From: Streptomyces sp. NRRL S-87
Lineage (GTDB): Bacteria; Actinomycetota; Actinomycetes; Streptomycetales; Streptomycetaceae
Length of the DNA: 64,000 nt
Reading direction: 5' to 3'
NCBI RefSeq assembly: GCF_000719335.1
Contig: NZ_JOGB01000021.1
Span: 124,001 to 188,000 of the forward strand
Position numbers and translations under genes: made by a program. Below the pieces are notes generated by a model. The model saw nothing but the letters and a program-made list of their open reading frames with translations. It was not told where the DNA came from and searched no databases. Positions within the stretch are counted from its first letter, which is position 1. Every line of letters starts with the position of its first letter. Positions 31,902-41,378 of the stretch are shown here, in pieces.

Positions 31902-32178
31902 ATGTTCGCTCGTTTTTCGACCCGTCGCCTCGTTCTCGCCGGTGCTTCCGTGGCCCTGGTCGGTGGTGGTGTCGCCCTCCCGGCGCACCGGCAACAACAG
32001 CTGCAAGGGCAAGTGCACGATCAGCACGGGCAACGCGAAGGGCGGCGACGCCAGCGCCGACGCGGTCAACACGGGTGACGCGACCTCCGTGAGCGGCGAC
32101 GCCACGGGTGCCGGCGGCACGGTCAAGAACATCAAGAAGGACATCAAGAAGGAGGTCCTCAAGAAGATCGGCAAGTGA
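31902..32178 (+). pseudogene. CxGxC secreted protein, frameshifted copy
   Basis: It begins exactly like the intact gene at 33517 (MFARFSTRRLVLAGASV..., same GAATGGAGAATTGCC leader) and ends with the same C-terminal codons to IKKEVLKKIGK. After the codons for VALPA, however, a stretch of 15 bases in the intact copy is replaced by 4, a net loss of 11 bases, which shifts the frame. Downstream codons are intact in the other frame, so the lesion looks recent. Unless translated by frameshifting, no full-length product is made. A sequencing or assembly error is possible and should be checked. Confidence 0.75.
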
Positions 32179-32218
32179 GGGCCGGGGGCCCGCCCGCTCC
32201 CCCGGGCGCCCCGACACA

Positions 32219-32254
32219 CGGACGCCGGAGAGGCCGCAGCCCCTCCGGCGTCCG
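32219..32254. terminator. Bidirectional terminator between convergent CxGxC genes
   Basis: Perfect 12-bp arms CGGACGCCGGAG (32219-32230) and its complement (32243-32254) flank a 12-base loop between the + strand pseudogene and the convergent - strand gene. Confidence 0.8.
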
Positions 32255-32274
32255 CCTCTGCCGTGCTCCGTCCG

Positions 32275-33066
32275 TCAGCCGTTGCCGCCCACCGCGGTCG
32301 CGTCGCCGCTCACGGCCGTCGAGTCGCCGGCGTTCGCCGCGTCGGCGCTGGCGTTTCCGCTGGTGGCGTTGCCCGTGGTGATCGTGCACCGGCCGATGCA
32401 GGTGCCCACGCCGCCCGAGGTGGCGGCGCCGGAGGCGGCCTCGCCGCCGACGGTCGTGTTGGCGGCGTTGGCGTCGCCGCTCACCGCGGTGGCGTCGCCG
32501 CCCCGGCTGTTGTTCTGGTCGCCGCCGCGGCCCTCGTCGTCACCGCCGCGCCGGGCGCGCTGGCCGATCGGGGCCTCGGCCGTCCGGTGGCTGCCGCCGC
32601 TGACCACGTCGGCGGTGGCGACGGTGTTGACGCTGCCGAGGCACAGACCGTTGCACACGTTGAAGGCGCCGTCGCCGGCGGCGGTGTTGGTGCTGGTGCC
32701 GCACAGGCCCGCGCACTCGTTGTACGCGCCGTTCCCGACCGTGGTGCTGACGCTGTCGTCGCACAGGCCCCGGCAGACGCCCGACGCCCCCTCGCCCACG
32801 GCGGTGTTCGTGCTGCCGTGGCACAGGCCCGTGCAGCCGGCCGAGAGACCGTCGCCCGCGGCGGTGTTGTCGGAGTCGTGGCACAGCCCGGCGCAGCCGC
32901 CGGCGCCGTCGACGACCAGGACGCCGCCGTCGTGGGTGAAGGTCACGGCGTAGTGCGGGACCGCCGGTGCGGCCGCCGCGGTCGCCGGGAACGCGACCCC
33001 GCCGCCGACCAGGGCCACGGAAGCCGCCGCGAGCACGAAACGACGGGTCCAGGAACGCTCGTTCAT
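32275..33066 (-). CDS. Secreted CxGLC 20-residue repeat protein
   Basis: The 263-residue product has a signal peptide (WTRRFVLAAASVALVGGGVA) nearly identical to that of the small paralogues. The mature part holds five exact 20-residue repeats, starting at Cys58, 78, 98, 118 and 138, with consensus CxGLCxxSxNTxxGxG. Next come a charged Gly/Arg/Asp segment (~170-190) and a C-terminal CIGRCTITTGN...VSGDATAVGG segment homologous to the mature part of the 33517 gene. The strict period and paired Cys suggest a disulphide-pinned beta-solenoid or amyloid-like surface protein; that is inference. GGAG precedes ATG 33066. No named family is recognised. Confidence 0.85.
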   Translation of the reverse strand: MNERSWTRRFVLAAASVALVGGGVAFPATAAAAPAVPHYAVTFTHDGGVLVVDGAGGCAGLCHDSDNTAAGDGLSAGCTGLCHGSTNTAVGEGASGVCRGLCDDSVSTTVGNGAYNECAGLCGTSTNTAAGDGAFNVCNGLCLGSVNTVATADVVSGGSHRTAEAPIGQRARRGGDDEGRGGDQNNSRGGDATAVSGDANAANTTVGGEAASGAATSGGVGTCIGRCTITTGNATSGNASADAANAGDSTAVSGDATAVGGNG

Positions 33067-33376
33067 CGGAATTCTCCGGGATTCTCGTGCGAGGTCTTCG
33101 CCCGCGGCCAAGCGGACGGGCGCCGCGGGTTCCGGCCGGAAACGTCCCATGCCGTGCGGACGCCGGGGCCATGCGAGGGCGACGTTATCGCGCGGATCAC
33201 CCGGTCGACAGAACCCCGCCGGGCGCGGCGTGTTCCGCCCGCCCGGGCCTTCTCCGCCCGGCCCCCCCGCCGGCCCGCCGGGCCCTTCGGGAGCTTCCGC
33301 AAGGGATTCCCGCCACGGTGCCCGAAGGCTTTTACCAAGATCCGCGAGACGGCGTCAAGTCCCGTATTCAAGTGGC

Positions 33377-33405
33377 GTGACGCGGGGGCCCGGACCGGGT
33401 TTATT
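33377..33405 (+). promoter_or_regulatory. Promoter of intact CxGxC small protein gene
   Basis: GTGACG (33377-33382), a 17-bp spacer and TTTATT (33400-33405) match the arrangement at 31795-31823. Directly upstream, TCAAGT occurs twice (TCAAGT-N7-TCAAGT, 33355-33373), a possible activator site. Confidence 0.5.
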
Positions 33406-33516
33406 TGAAGTACGCCCTCACCGGGGAAACCCGGAAAGCAGAAGGCGGAGAAACCATCCAAAAGAATCCCTCGGGAAACATTCCCGAGACCCTTTCCTTC
33501 CGAATGGAGAATTGCC

Positions 33517-33804
33517 ATGTTCGCTCGTTTTTCGACCCGTCGCCTCGTTCTCGCCGGTGCTTCCGTGGCCCTGGTCGGTGGTGGTGTCGCCCTCCCGGCG
33601 GGCGCGGCCAACACGGGCAACAACAGCTGCAAGGGCAAGTGCACGATCAGCACGGGCAACGCGAAGGGCGGCGACGCCAGCGCCGACGCGGTCAACACCG
33701 GTGACGCGACCTCCGTGAGCGGCGACGCCACGGGTGCCGGCGGCACGGTCAAGAACATCAAGAAGGACATCAAGAAGGAGGTCCTCAAGAAGATCGGGAA
33801 GTGA
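33517..33804 (+). CDS. Small secreted CxGxC protein with cationic tail
   Basis: The 95-residue precursor has a signal peptide (ST-RRLVLAGASVALVGGGVALPAGA) and a ~65-residue mature part: NNSCKGKCTISTGN with Cys38/Cys42, a Gly/Asp/Ser/Thr-rich NTGDATSVSGDATG segment, and a Lys-rich tail (IKKDIKKEVLKKIGK) that could form an amphipathic cationic helix. It is the intact version of the frameshifted copy at 31902, and its core matches the C-terminus of the divergent repeat protein. The ATG follows GAATGGAGAATTGCC (GGAGAA). No family is recognised. Surface structure or cell-surface binding is only a guess. Confidence 0.85.
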   Translation: MFARFSTRRLVLAGASVALVGGGVALPAGAANTGNNSCKGKCTISTGNAKGGDASADAVNTGDATSVSGDATGAGGTVKNIKKDIKKEVLKKIGK

Positions 33805-33833
33805 CGCCGGCACGCACCCGCCGCACCGCCGAC

Positions 33834-33877
33834 CGCGCAACCGCCGGAGGGGCCGACCGCCCTCCGGCGGTTGCGCG
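33834..33877. terminator. Terminator before recQ
   Basis: Perfect 18-bp arms (33834-33851 with 33860-33877, beginning CGCGCAACCGCCGGAGGG) enclose an 8-base loop, 30 bp after the small protein stop. Confidence 0.85.
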
Positions 33878-33937
33878 CCGTCCACAGGCCCCGGCCGACC
33901 GGCACGGGGTGTCCGCGGCTGCCGATAGGCTTCTCGG

Positions 33938-35977
<2,040 letters not shown>

Positions 35978-36089
35978 CGACCGGCACGCAGGGAGCGGCG
36001 GCCCGGCGGCCGCCGGCGCCGCCCCCCTGCAACCGGTGGCGCCCGAAAACCGGTTGGCCGCCACCGCCCGGCCGGGATAGGAAGGCCGC

Positions 36090-36638
36090 ATGCTGAGTGG
36101 TACCAAGGTCGGGCTCAGGGCCCGGCACGAGGACGACATCCCGGTCCTGCGGACCGAGCTCTACAACGACGTGGTCAACGCCGCGCGGGCCGAAGGCGGA
36201 CCGTGGCGGCCGCTGTCGCCCACCTCGAAGGACCCGCGGCTCGTGGTGGACGAGACGGCGCAGGGGAGCGTCGCGTTCTCGGTCGTCGAGCTGGCGGGGG
36301 GCACCCTCGTCGGCGCGGCCACGCTCTGGGGCATCGACACGCACAACCGCGGCGCGCACATCGGGCTCGGCCTGCTGCCGTCCGCGCGCGGCAAGGGCTA
36401 CGGAACCGACGTGGTCGCGGCGCTGTGCCACTACGGCTTCGTCGTCCGCGGCCTGCACCGCCTCCAGATCGAGACGCTGTCGGACAACACTGCGATGCTG
36501 CGCTCCGCCGAGCGCAACGGCTTCGTCCGCGAGGGCGTGCTGCGCTCCTCGGCCTGGGTGCTGGGGGAGTTCGTGGACGAGGTGCTGCTCGGCCTCCTCG
36601 CCCGGGACTGGAAGCCGGACGCGCGGGCCTCAGGCTGA
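36090..36638 (+). CDS. GNAT-family N-acetyltransferase (RimJ/RimL-like)
   Basis: The 182-residue product has the GNAT core: a N-terminal LRARHEDDIPVLR segment, AATLWGIDTHNRGAHIGLGLLPSARGKGYGTDVVAALC (acetyl-CoA pyrophosphate loop RGKGYG), and LHRLQIETLSDNTAMLRSAERNGF before the last strand. It acetylates an amine using acetyl-CoA; the target may be a protein N-terminus, a polyamine or an antibiotic. GGAAGG lies seven bases before ATG 36090. It is monocistronic. Confidence 0.93.
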   Translation: MLSGTKVGLRARHEDDIPVLRTELYNDVVNAARAEGGPWRPLSPTSKDPRLVVDETAQGSVAFSVVELAGGTLVGAATLWGIDTHNRGAHIGLGLLPSARGKGYGTDVVAALCHYGFVVRGLHRLQIETLSDNTAMLRSAERNGFVREGVLRSSAWVLGEFVDEVLLGLLARDWKPDARASG

Positions 36639-36797
36639 CGGCCGCAAGGGGCCGGTACTCGCTGCTCATGATCGAGGACCACCATGCCCTGGTCCGGACG
36701 AACTCGGAGCGGGCCCGCGCCCAGGGGGAAGACAGCTGACCGGACATGCCGTGTGATCGCCGGGCGGCTCCCCGCCGGGCCCGCGCAGGGCCCGGGA

Positions 36798-36827
36798 TCA
36801 ACCTCCCGCGGTACCGCGGGAGGTTGA
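36798..36827. promoter_or_regulatory. Thirty-bp perfect palindrome upstream of a histidine kinase
   Basis: TCAACCTCCCGCGGT and its complement (arms 36798-36812 and 36813-36827) form an uninterrupted palindrome, 34 bp before the kinase start. Its right arm overlaps TTGACG (36824-36829), which with GGCTAC at 36847-36852 (17-bp spacer) gives a plausible promoter. An operator for the system or its repressor is likely. A related core is seen at 41276-41293. Confidence 0.6.
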
Positions 36828-36861
36828 CGCGCCGTCGTGCGCACGCGGCTACCCTGCGGCA

Positions 36862-38016
36862 ATGCGGATCCGCCCCCTCCTCGCCGACGCGCTGGTCGCG
36901 GCGGCGATCGCAGGCCTTGCCGTCCTCCTGGCGCAGGAGGCCCCGGAGCAGGGCTGGCCCGCGCTGGACGGCACCGGATACGCCCTCGTGGCCGCCCTGC
37001 ACCTGCCGCTCGTCCTGCGCACCCGCGGCCCGGTCACGGTCTGCCTCTTCGTCGACCTCGTCTGGACGGCGTACGTCACGGCCGGCTACTGGCCCGTGGT
37101 CAGCTCCTTCGGCCCCATGCTCGCGCTCTACACCGTCGCCTCCACCCGCAGGGCACGCACCACCGGCCTCTGCGCCGGCCTGATGGCCGCGGTGTGGATC
37201 TACGCGGGGCTGCTGCGACCCGACTCCAACATGGTCTCGGTCGCCGGCCAGGCGCTCGTCTTCCCGGCCGTCATGTGGCGCTTCGGCTGGCTCGCCCGCC
37301 GCTCCGCGGAGCTCACCCGCCGGTTGCGTGCCGAACAGGCGGAGCGGGCCCGTCGCGAGGTCGCGGCCGAGCGCGGTCGGATCGCCCGGGAACTCCACGA
37401 CGTGGTCGCCCACCACATGGCGGTGATATCCGTGCAGTCCAGCCTCGCCTGGTACGTCATCGACTCGGACGCCGCGACCGCGCGCACCGCCCTCGCCACC
37501 ATCACCAGCACCAGCGGCGAGGCCCTGGAGGAACTGCGCCGCGTCCTCGCCCTGCTGCGGACCGACGAGGCCGACGCCGCCCCGCTGGCCCCCGTACCCG
37601 GCCTCGACCGGCTCGACGAGATGGTGGCCCGCGTCCGGGCCGGCGGCGCCGAGGTGGACCTCCGCGTGGTCGGCCGGCCGCGGCCGCTCGCGCCGGGCAC
37701 CGGCCTGTGCGTGTACCGCGTGACCCAGGAGGCACTCACCAACGTGCTCAAGCACGCCCCGGGGGCCCGCACGACCGTCGAACTCACCTATGGGCGGCGG
37801 GAGGTGACGGTGCAGATCACCGACGACGGCGGGGGTGCGGTTCCGGCCAACCTCCCGCCCGGGAGTGGACACGGCTTGATCGGCATGCGGGAACGGGCCA
37901 AGCTCTACGGCGGGACGATCAGCATCGGCCCGCGGCACGAGGGGGGATTCGCGGTGAGCCTGACCCTGCCGACCGCCGCGCGGGCCCCCGGCCAGGGAGA
38001 CGACACAGCACAATGA
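36862..38016 (+). CDS. Sensor histidine kinase, NarL-type
   Basis: The 384-residue product has hydrophobic helices over residues ~5-145 with no large external loop, then a HisKA_3 motif RIARELHDVVAHHMA with phospho-acceptor His179, and an HATPase domain with YRVTQEALTNVLKHA, DDGGGA and GHGLIGMRER. It is the partner of the following response regulator, whose ATG overlaps its stop (ATGA at 38013-38016). The palindrome/promoter directly upstream suggests controlled expression. Signal unknown. Confidence 0.94.
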   Translation: MRIRPLLADALVAAAIAGLAVLLAQEAPEQGWPALDGTGYALVAALHLPLVLRTRGPVTVCLFVDLVWTAYVTAGYWPVVSSFGPMLALYTVASTRRARTTGLCAGLMAAVWIYAGLLRPDSNMVSVAGQALVFPAVMWRFGWLARRSAELTRRLRAEQAERARREVAAERGRIARELHDVVAHHMAVISVQSSLAWYVIDSDAATARTALATITSTSGEALEELRRVLALLRTDEADAAPLAPVPGLDRLDEMVARVRAGGAEVDLRVVGRPRPLAPGTGLCVYRVTQEALTNVLKHAPGARTTVELTYGRREVTVQITDDGGGAVPANLPPGSGHGLIGMRERAKLYGGTISIGPRHEGGFAVSLTLPTAARAPGQGDDTAQ

Positions 38017-38687
38017 CCAGGGTGCTCGTCGTGGACGACCAGTTCCTCATCAGGGCCGGACTGGTCGGACTGCTGCGGGCGGCCCCGGGCATCGAGGTGG
38101 TCGGCGAGGCCGCCGACGGCGCCGAAGCCGTCGAACTGGCCGCCCGGACACGGCCCGAAGTGATCCTCATGGACATCCGGATGCCCGGCATGGGCGGCAT
38201 CGAGGCGACCCGGCGGATCCTCGCGGAGGCCGAGGACCCGCCGCCCCGGGTCCTGATCCTGACCACCTTCGACCTCGACGAGTACGTGTACGGGGCGCTG
38301 CGCGCCGGGGCGTGCGGCTTCCTGCTCAAGGACTCCGGACCGGAGCGCCTGCTGGCCGCGGTGGCGGCCGTGCGCGGTGGGGACGCCCTCTTCGCGCCCA
38401 GCGTCACCCGGCGCCTCGTCGAGGCCTTCGCCCCGCGCCCGGAGCCCGCGCCGGACGTCGAACCCCCGGCGGACCTGGCCGCGCTGACCACCCGTGAGCG
38501 GGAGGTGCTCCAGCTGACCGGGCGCGGGCTGTCCAACGGCGAGATCGCCGGCCGGCTCTCGATCAGCGAGGCCACGGTCAAGACCCACCTCAACCGGACC
38601 ATGAGCAAACTCGGCCTGGACAGCCGGGCGCAGGCCGTCGTGACGGCGTACGAGACGGGGCTGGTCCGACCCGCGCGCGGCACGTAG
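38013..38687 (+). CDS. NarL/FixJ-family response regulator
   Basis: The 224-residue product has a receiver domain (VVDDQ, phospho-acceptor Asp54 in LMDIRMPGMGG, Lys in LLKDSG) and a C-terminal LuxR HTH (LTTREREVLQL, IAGRLSISEATVKTHL, RAQAVV). It is translationally coupled to the kinase. It probably regulates a transport or stress gene outside the window. Confidence 0.95.
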   Translation: MTRVLVVDDQFLIRAGLVGLLRAAPGIEVVGEAADGAEAVELAARTRPEVILMDIRMPGMGGIEATRRILAEAEDPPPRVLILTTFDLDEYVYGALRAGACGFLLKDSGPERLLAAVAAVRGGDALFAPSVTRRLVEAFAPRPEPAPDVEPPADLAALTTREREVLQLTGRGLSNGEIAGRLSISEATVKTHLNRTMSKLGLDSRAQAVVTAYETGLVRPARGT

Positions 38688-38750
38688 GGGGCCACGGCAG
38701 GCCGGCCCCGGCATGATCCGCCGGGCACGCCCGGACCCGGGCCCGGACTG

Positions 38751-38801
38751 CGCGCCCCCCGCGCCCCCCCCCCGCGCCCCCCCCGCGATCGCTGCCCCCC
38801 C
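38751..38801. repeat. Poly-C tracts
   Basis: C runs of about 6, 10, 8 and 7 bases are separated by GCG or GATCGCTG in 50 bp. Such tracts can slip in replication and are prone to sequencing error. They lie between the regulator stop and the convergent lipoprotein gene. Confidence 0.7.
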
Positions 38802-38819
38802 GCGGCGGGCCCGGTCTGG

Positions 38820-39761
38820 TCACGCGCGGGCCCCGGCCGCGGCCAGGGCCGTCGCCCGGGCCCTCGCCCGCACGGCCCGCAGTGTGGCCAGGTCGCGTAC
38901 GTACGCACCGCCGACGCGTCCTTCGGCGTCGGACTGGGCCGCCGCCACGGCGTCGGCCAGGCCGGCGCGTGCCTGGCAACCGGCGTCGGTGCGCGCCACG
39001 TCGAGCTCCCGCCCCGCCACGGCGTGCACCGCGGCGGGATCCGTGCCCGCCGCGTCGAGCTCCCGGCCGATCGCCGTCACGGGATCGGTGAGCGCGGTGG
39101 ACGGGTGGCCCGCCGCGGTCATGCAGGAACTCCAGCGGGCGCGTGCACGCACGAACCGCGGATCCCGCTCCACGGCGTCGACGACCCGGTTGCCCAGGAC
39201 CACGAACGTGTTCGACAGCCGCAGGTACTCCGGCCCGTACTGGGCCAGGTCCGCCCGGACCGCGCACGAGTCGGCACGGTAGAAGAACTCGCTGCCGTCG
39301 GGCATCGGCAGGCGCCGCTCCTGCGCCTCCGTGCCCAACAGGGCGTCCTGCCACCGCCGGTCGGCGGCCCGGTCCCCGTTGGCGTCGGCGGGCGGGCCGG
39401 CGGCGAGCGCGGCGCCCGTGACGCCGTACCCGTCGGCCGCCGCCCCGGCCGGTGTGAGCAGGCCGTACGGATTCGGCTCGGGCCGGTCGGCCCCGGGGCG
39501 CGACGGCTGCGGCCGGTAGGTGAGACCGCGGCCCCGCATGCAGGCGGCCACCAGTCGCTCGTTCTCGGCGTGCAGGGCGACCGCGGCGCGGCCCGACTCG
39601 GCGGCCGTGACGCCCCCGAAGGGGGCGGGCGGCGGCGCGGAGCGGGCCGAGGCGGGGGCGCCGCCGGACGGTGAGCATCCGGCGACGCCCAGGGCCGCAC
39701 CGACGCCGACCCCGACGCCGACGAGCAGGGCCGCGAGGGCGGACGGGCGTCGGAGGGTCAT
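38820..39761 (-). CDS. Lipoprotein of unknown function
   Basis: The 313-residue product has a short signal (MTLRRPSALAALLVGVGVGVGAALG) ending in a lipobox VAGC, so it is probably a membrane-anchored lipoprotein. The mature part is Ala-rich with several cysteines (AACMRGRG, DSCAVR, SSCMTAAG, DAGCQAR) and long helices, with repeated ADAAV/RARAR segments. No catalytic family is recognised. It forms a probable unit with the downstream I36-type gene on the same strand, by orientation only. Confidence 0.85.
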   Translation of the reverse strand: MTLRRPSALAALLVGVGVGVGAALGVAGCSPSGGAPASARSAPPPAPFGGVTAAESGRAAVALHAENERLVAACMRGRGLTYRPQPSRPGADRPEPNPYGLLTPAGAAADGYGVTGAALAAGPPADANGDRAADRRWQDALLGTEAQERRLPMPDGSEFFYRADSCAVRADLAQYGPEYLRLSNTFVVLGNRVVDAVERDPRFVRARARWSSCMTAAGHPSTALTDPVTAIGRELDAAGTDPAAVHAVAGRELDVARTDAGCQARAGLADAVAAAQSDAEGRVGGAYVRDLATLRAVRARARATALAAAGARA

Positions 39762-39771
39762 CGCGGTCCCG

Positions 39772-40155
39772 TCAGCACCACTTGTTGGACCAGATGTGCG
39801 GCAGGTTCCAGGCGCCGATCTCGCGCCACCCGGTGCCGCGGTTCAGCGGCCAGCCGCGGCCGCGGAAGTTCTTCTCCTTGTAGACCTTCACGTTGCACCG
39901 GGCGCCGTTGTTGTACAGGGAACCGCCGGCGCTGTAGTTGAAGTTGGCGTACCGGCTCAGGTCCCGGTTGTCCTGGTAGACCTTCTGCACGCGGTGCGCG
40001 GCGGTGCTCTGGTAGTTCTTCAGCCAGTACGCGCACAGCGCCGTGCGCGGGCAGTCCCGCGGTGCCGCGGCCGAGGCCGGGGTGACGGTGAAGGCGCCGG
40101 CGCCGAGCGCCGCACCGACGGCGAGAGCCATGAGGGAACGCCGGGTCCTGTCCAT
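39772..40155 (-). CDS. Peptidase inhibitor family I36-like secreted protein
   Basis: The 127-residue precursor has a Tat/Sec-type signal (MDRTRRSLMALAVGAALGAGAFTV) cleaved near ASAAA. The ~100-residue mature part contains CPRTALCAYW, YQDNRDLSRYANFNYSAG, NNGARCNVKVY and a WSNKWC end, typical of the crystallin-like fold of Streptomyces metalloproteinase inhibitors (I36). Four cysteines probably form two disulphides. It may inhibit a secreted metallopeptidase. The start ATG 40155 is preceded by AGGAGAATTCC (GGAGAA). Confidence 0.85.
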   Translation of the reverse strand: MDRTRRSLMALAVGAALGAGAFTVTPASAAAPRDCPRTALCAYWLKNYQSTAAHRVQKVYQDNRDLSRYANFNYSAGGSLYNNGARCNVKVYKEKNFRGRGWPLNRGTGWREIGAWNLPHIWSNKWC

Positions 40156-40297
40156 GGAATTCTCCTTTTCCTTGCCTGTACGTGGAAATCAGCTTTTCAG
40201 GAGTCGGGTGCGGCCCGCTTGTACGAATGCGCCTCGATTTCCTTCCGCCGGTCCGGCGCCCGGGGCGGCGAGCCCGAAACGGAACAGGCCCTGCGGA

Positions 40298-41170
40298 CTA
40301 CGGGGGAAGCGTGAAGGATTCGAGGAGGCCCCCGATATGCAGCGGGGAACGGTTCCGCAGTTCCCGCAGCCGCCCGGGCGTGCAGCCCAGCGCCGCCTTC
40401 ACGCACCGGTGGAAGTGGGCCTGGTCGCAGTAGCCGGCCTCGGTCGCGGTCTGCGCCGCGGACCGCTGCGACTCCATCAGCCGCAGGGCGTACTGGAGGC
40501 GGGTGATCTGGGCGTACGCCTTGGGCGCGACGCCCACCTCCGCGCGGAACCGGCGCTCCAGGTGCCGCCGGCTCTGCGCCATCGGGGCCGTGAGCTCGGC
40601 CACCGACAGCCGGCCGTGGCCGCGCCGGATCGCGCCCACCGCGCGGCACACGGCCGGGTCGGCGGGCGGGCCGGCCGCCAGCCGCGCCGCGAGGAACCGG
40701 TCGAGGAGAGCGAACCGGTCCTCCCAGCACGTCAGCCGGGCCAACTCCCGGGCCAGCAGCGTCACGCCCGGCAGCAGTTCCTCGGACAGCGCGGTGCGCC
40801 GGCCGTCGGGAACGCCCGCCGCTTCGGCGAAGAGCGAGTACGCGGCCGTCGGCGCCAGGGCCACGGTCACCGCCGCGGCCCCGCCGGCGGAGTCGGTCGC
40901 CACGGCCCTGGTCTGCACCGCGGCGACGAACGAGTCCGGGGGTGCGGGCGCGCGGGCCGGCGCGGCGGCCGCCCCGAGGGGGTCGCCGAAACCGATCACC
41001 AGGCGTACCGCCCCCGTGGGCACCTCCAGGCGCCGCACGGCCGGCCGGGGCCCCGCGGCGTGACCGCGGTAGCCCAGTACGGCACCGAGCAGCCGCGCCG
41101 CGGGCCGCCCCGTCACGTGCGCCGGCGCGGCCCCCGAGCCGCGCCGGTGCACGACGGTGACGTCATTCAT
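40298..41170 (-). CDS. AraC-family transcriptional regulator
   Basis: The 290-residue product has an N-terminal ligand-binding-like domain (AAVRRLEVPTG...FVAAVQTRAV) and a C-terminal AraC-type double helix-turn-helix (~185-265: LSVAELTAPMAQSRRHLERRFRAEVGVAPKAY, then TATEAGYCDQAHFHRCVKAALG). It likely activates neighbouring genes. ATG 41170 (MNDVTVV) is preferred, since the longer frame from 41209 has no ribosome-binding site; GGAAG occurs about 16 bases upstream. The 18-bp palindrome at 41276-41293 lies upstream. Confidence 0.9.
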   Translation of the reverse strand: MNDVTVVHRRGSGAAPAHVTGRPAARLLGAVLGYRGHAAGPRPAVRRLEVPTGAVRLVIGFGDPLGAAAAPARAPAPPDSFVAAVQTRAVATDSAGGAAAVTVALAPTAAYSLFAEAAGVPDGRRTALSEELLPGVTLLARELARLTCWEDRFALLDRFLAARLAAGPPADPAVCRAVGAIRRGHGRLSVAELTAPMAQSRRHLERRFRAEVGVAPKAYAQITRLQYALRLMESQRSAAQTATEAGYCDQAHFHRCVKAALGCTPGRLRELRNRSPLHIGGLLESFTLPP

Positions 41171-41275
41171 TGCGGATCCGACTTCCTTTTTCCGAGAAAC
41201 GGGTTTCACCGGAAAGGAAATCTAGGGACGCCGGGGTCTTCTTCCATCCCGCAGGGAGCTGATCTTCGCGTCAAC

Positions 41276-41293
41276 CCGGGCGGTACCGCCCGG
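41276..41293. promoter_or_regulatory. Palindrome CCGGGCGGTACCGCCCGG
   Basis: This 18-bp perfect palindrome lies about 105 bp upstream of the AraC gene and downstream of the P450 stop, with TCAACC just before it. The TCAACC plus GCGGTACCGC core resembles the palindrome at 36798-36827, so a shared regulator is conceivable. Confidence 0.35.
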
Positions 41294-41378
41294 ATTCCTC
41301 CACCCAGCGCGGTACAGCGAAAGGCCGACGGCGTCCGAAGAGACGCGTACGCCCCGCCCGCGCGGCGGTCCCCGCGAT

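Noticed and set aside
36668..36739. 23-codon frame MIEDHHALVRTN... after the GNAT gene
   Set aside because: No SD sequence, no sign of conservation can be judged, and it lies in the same frame as a long shadow.
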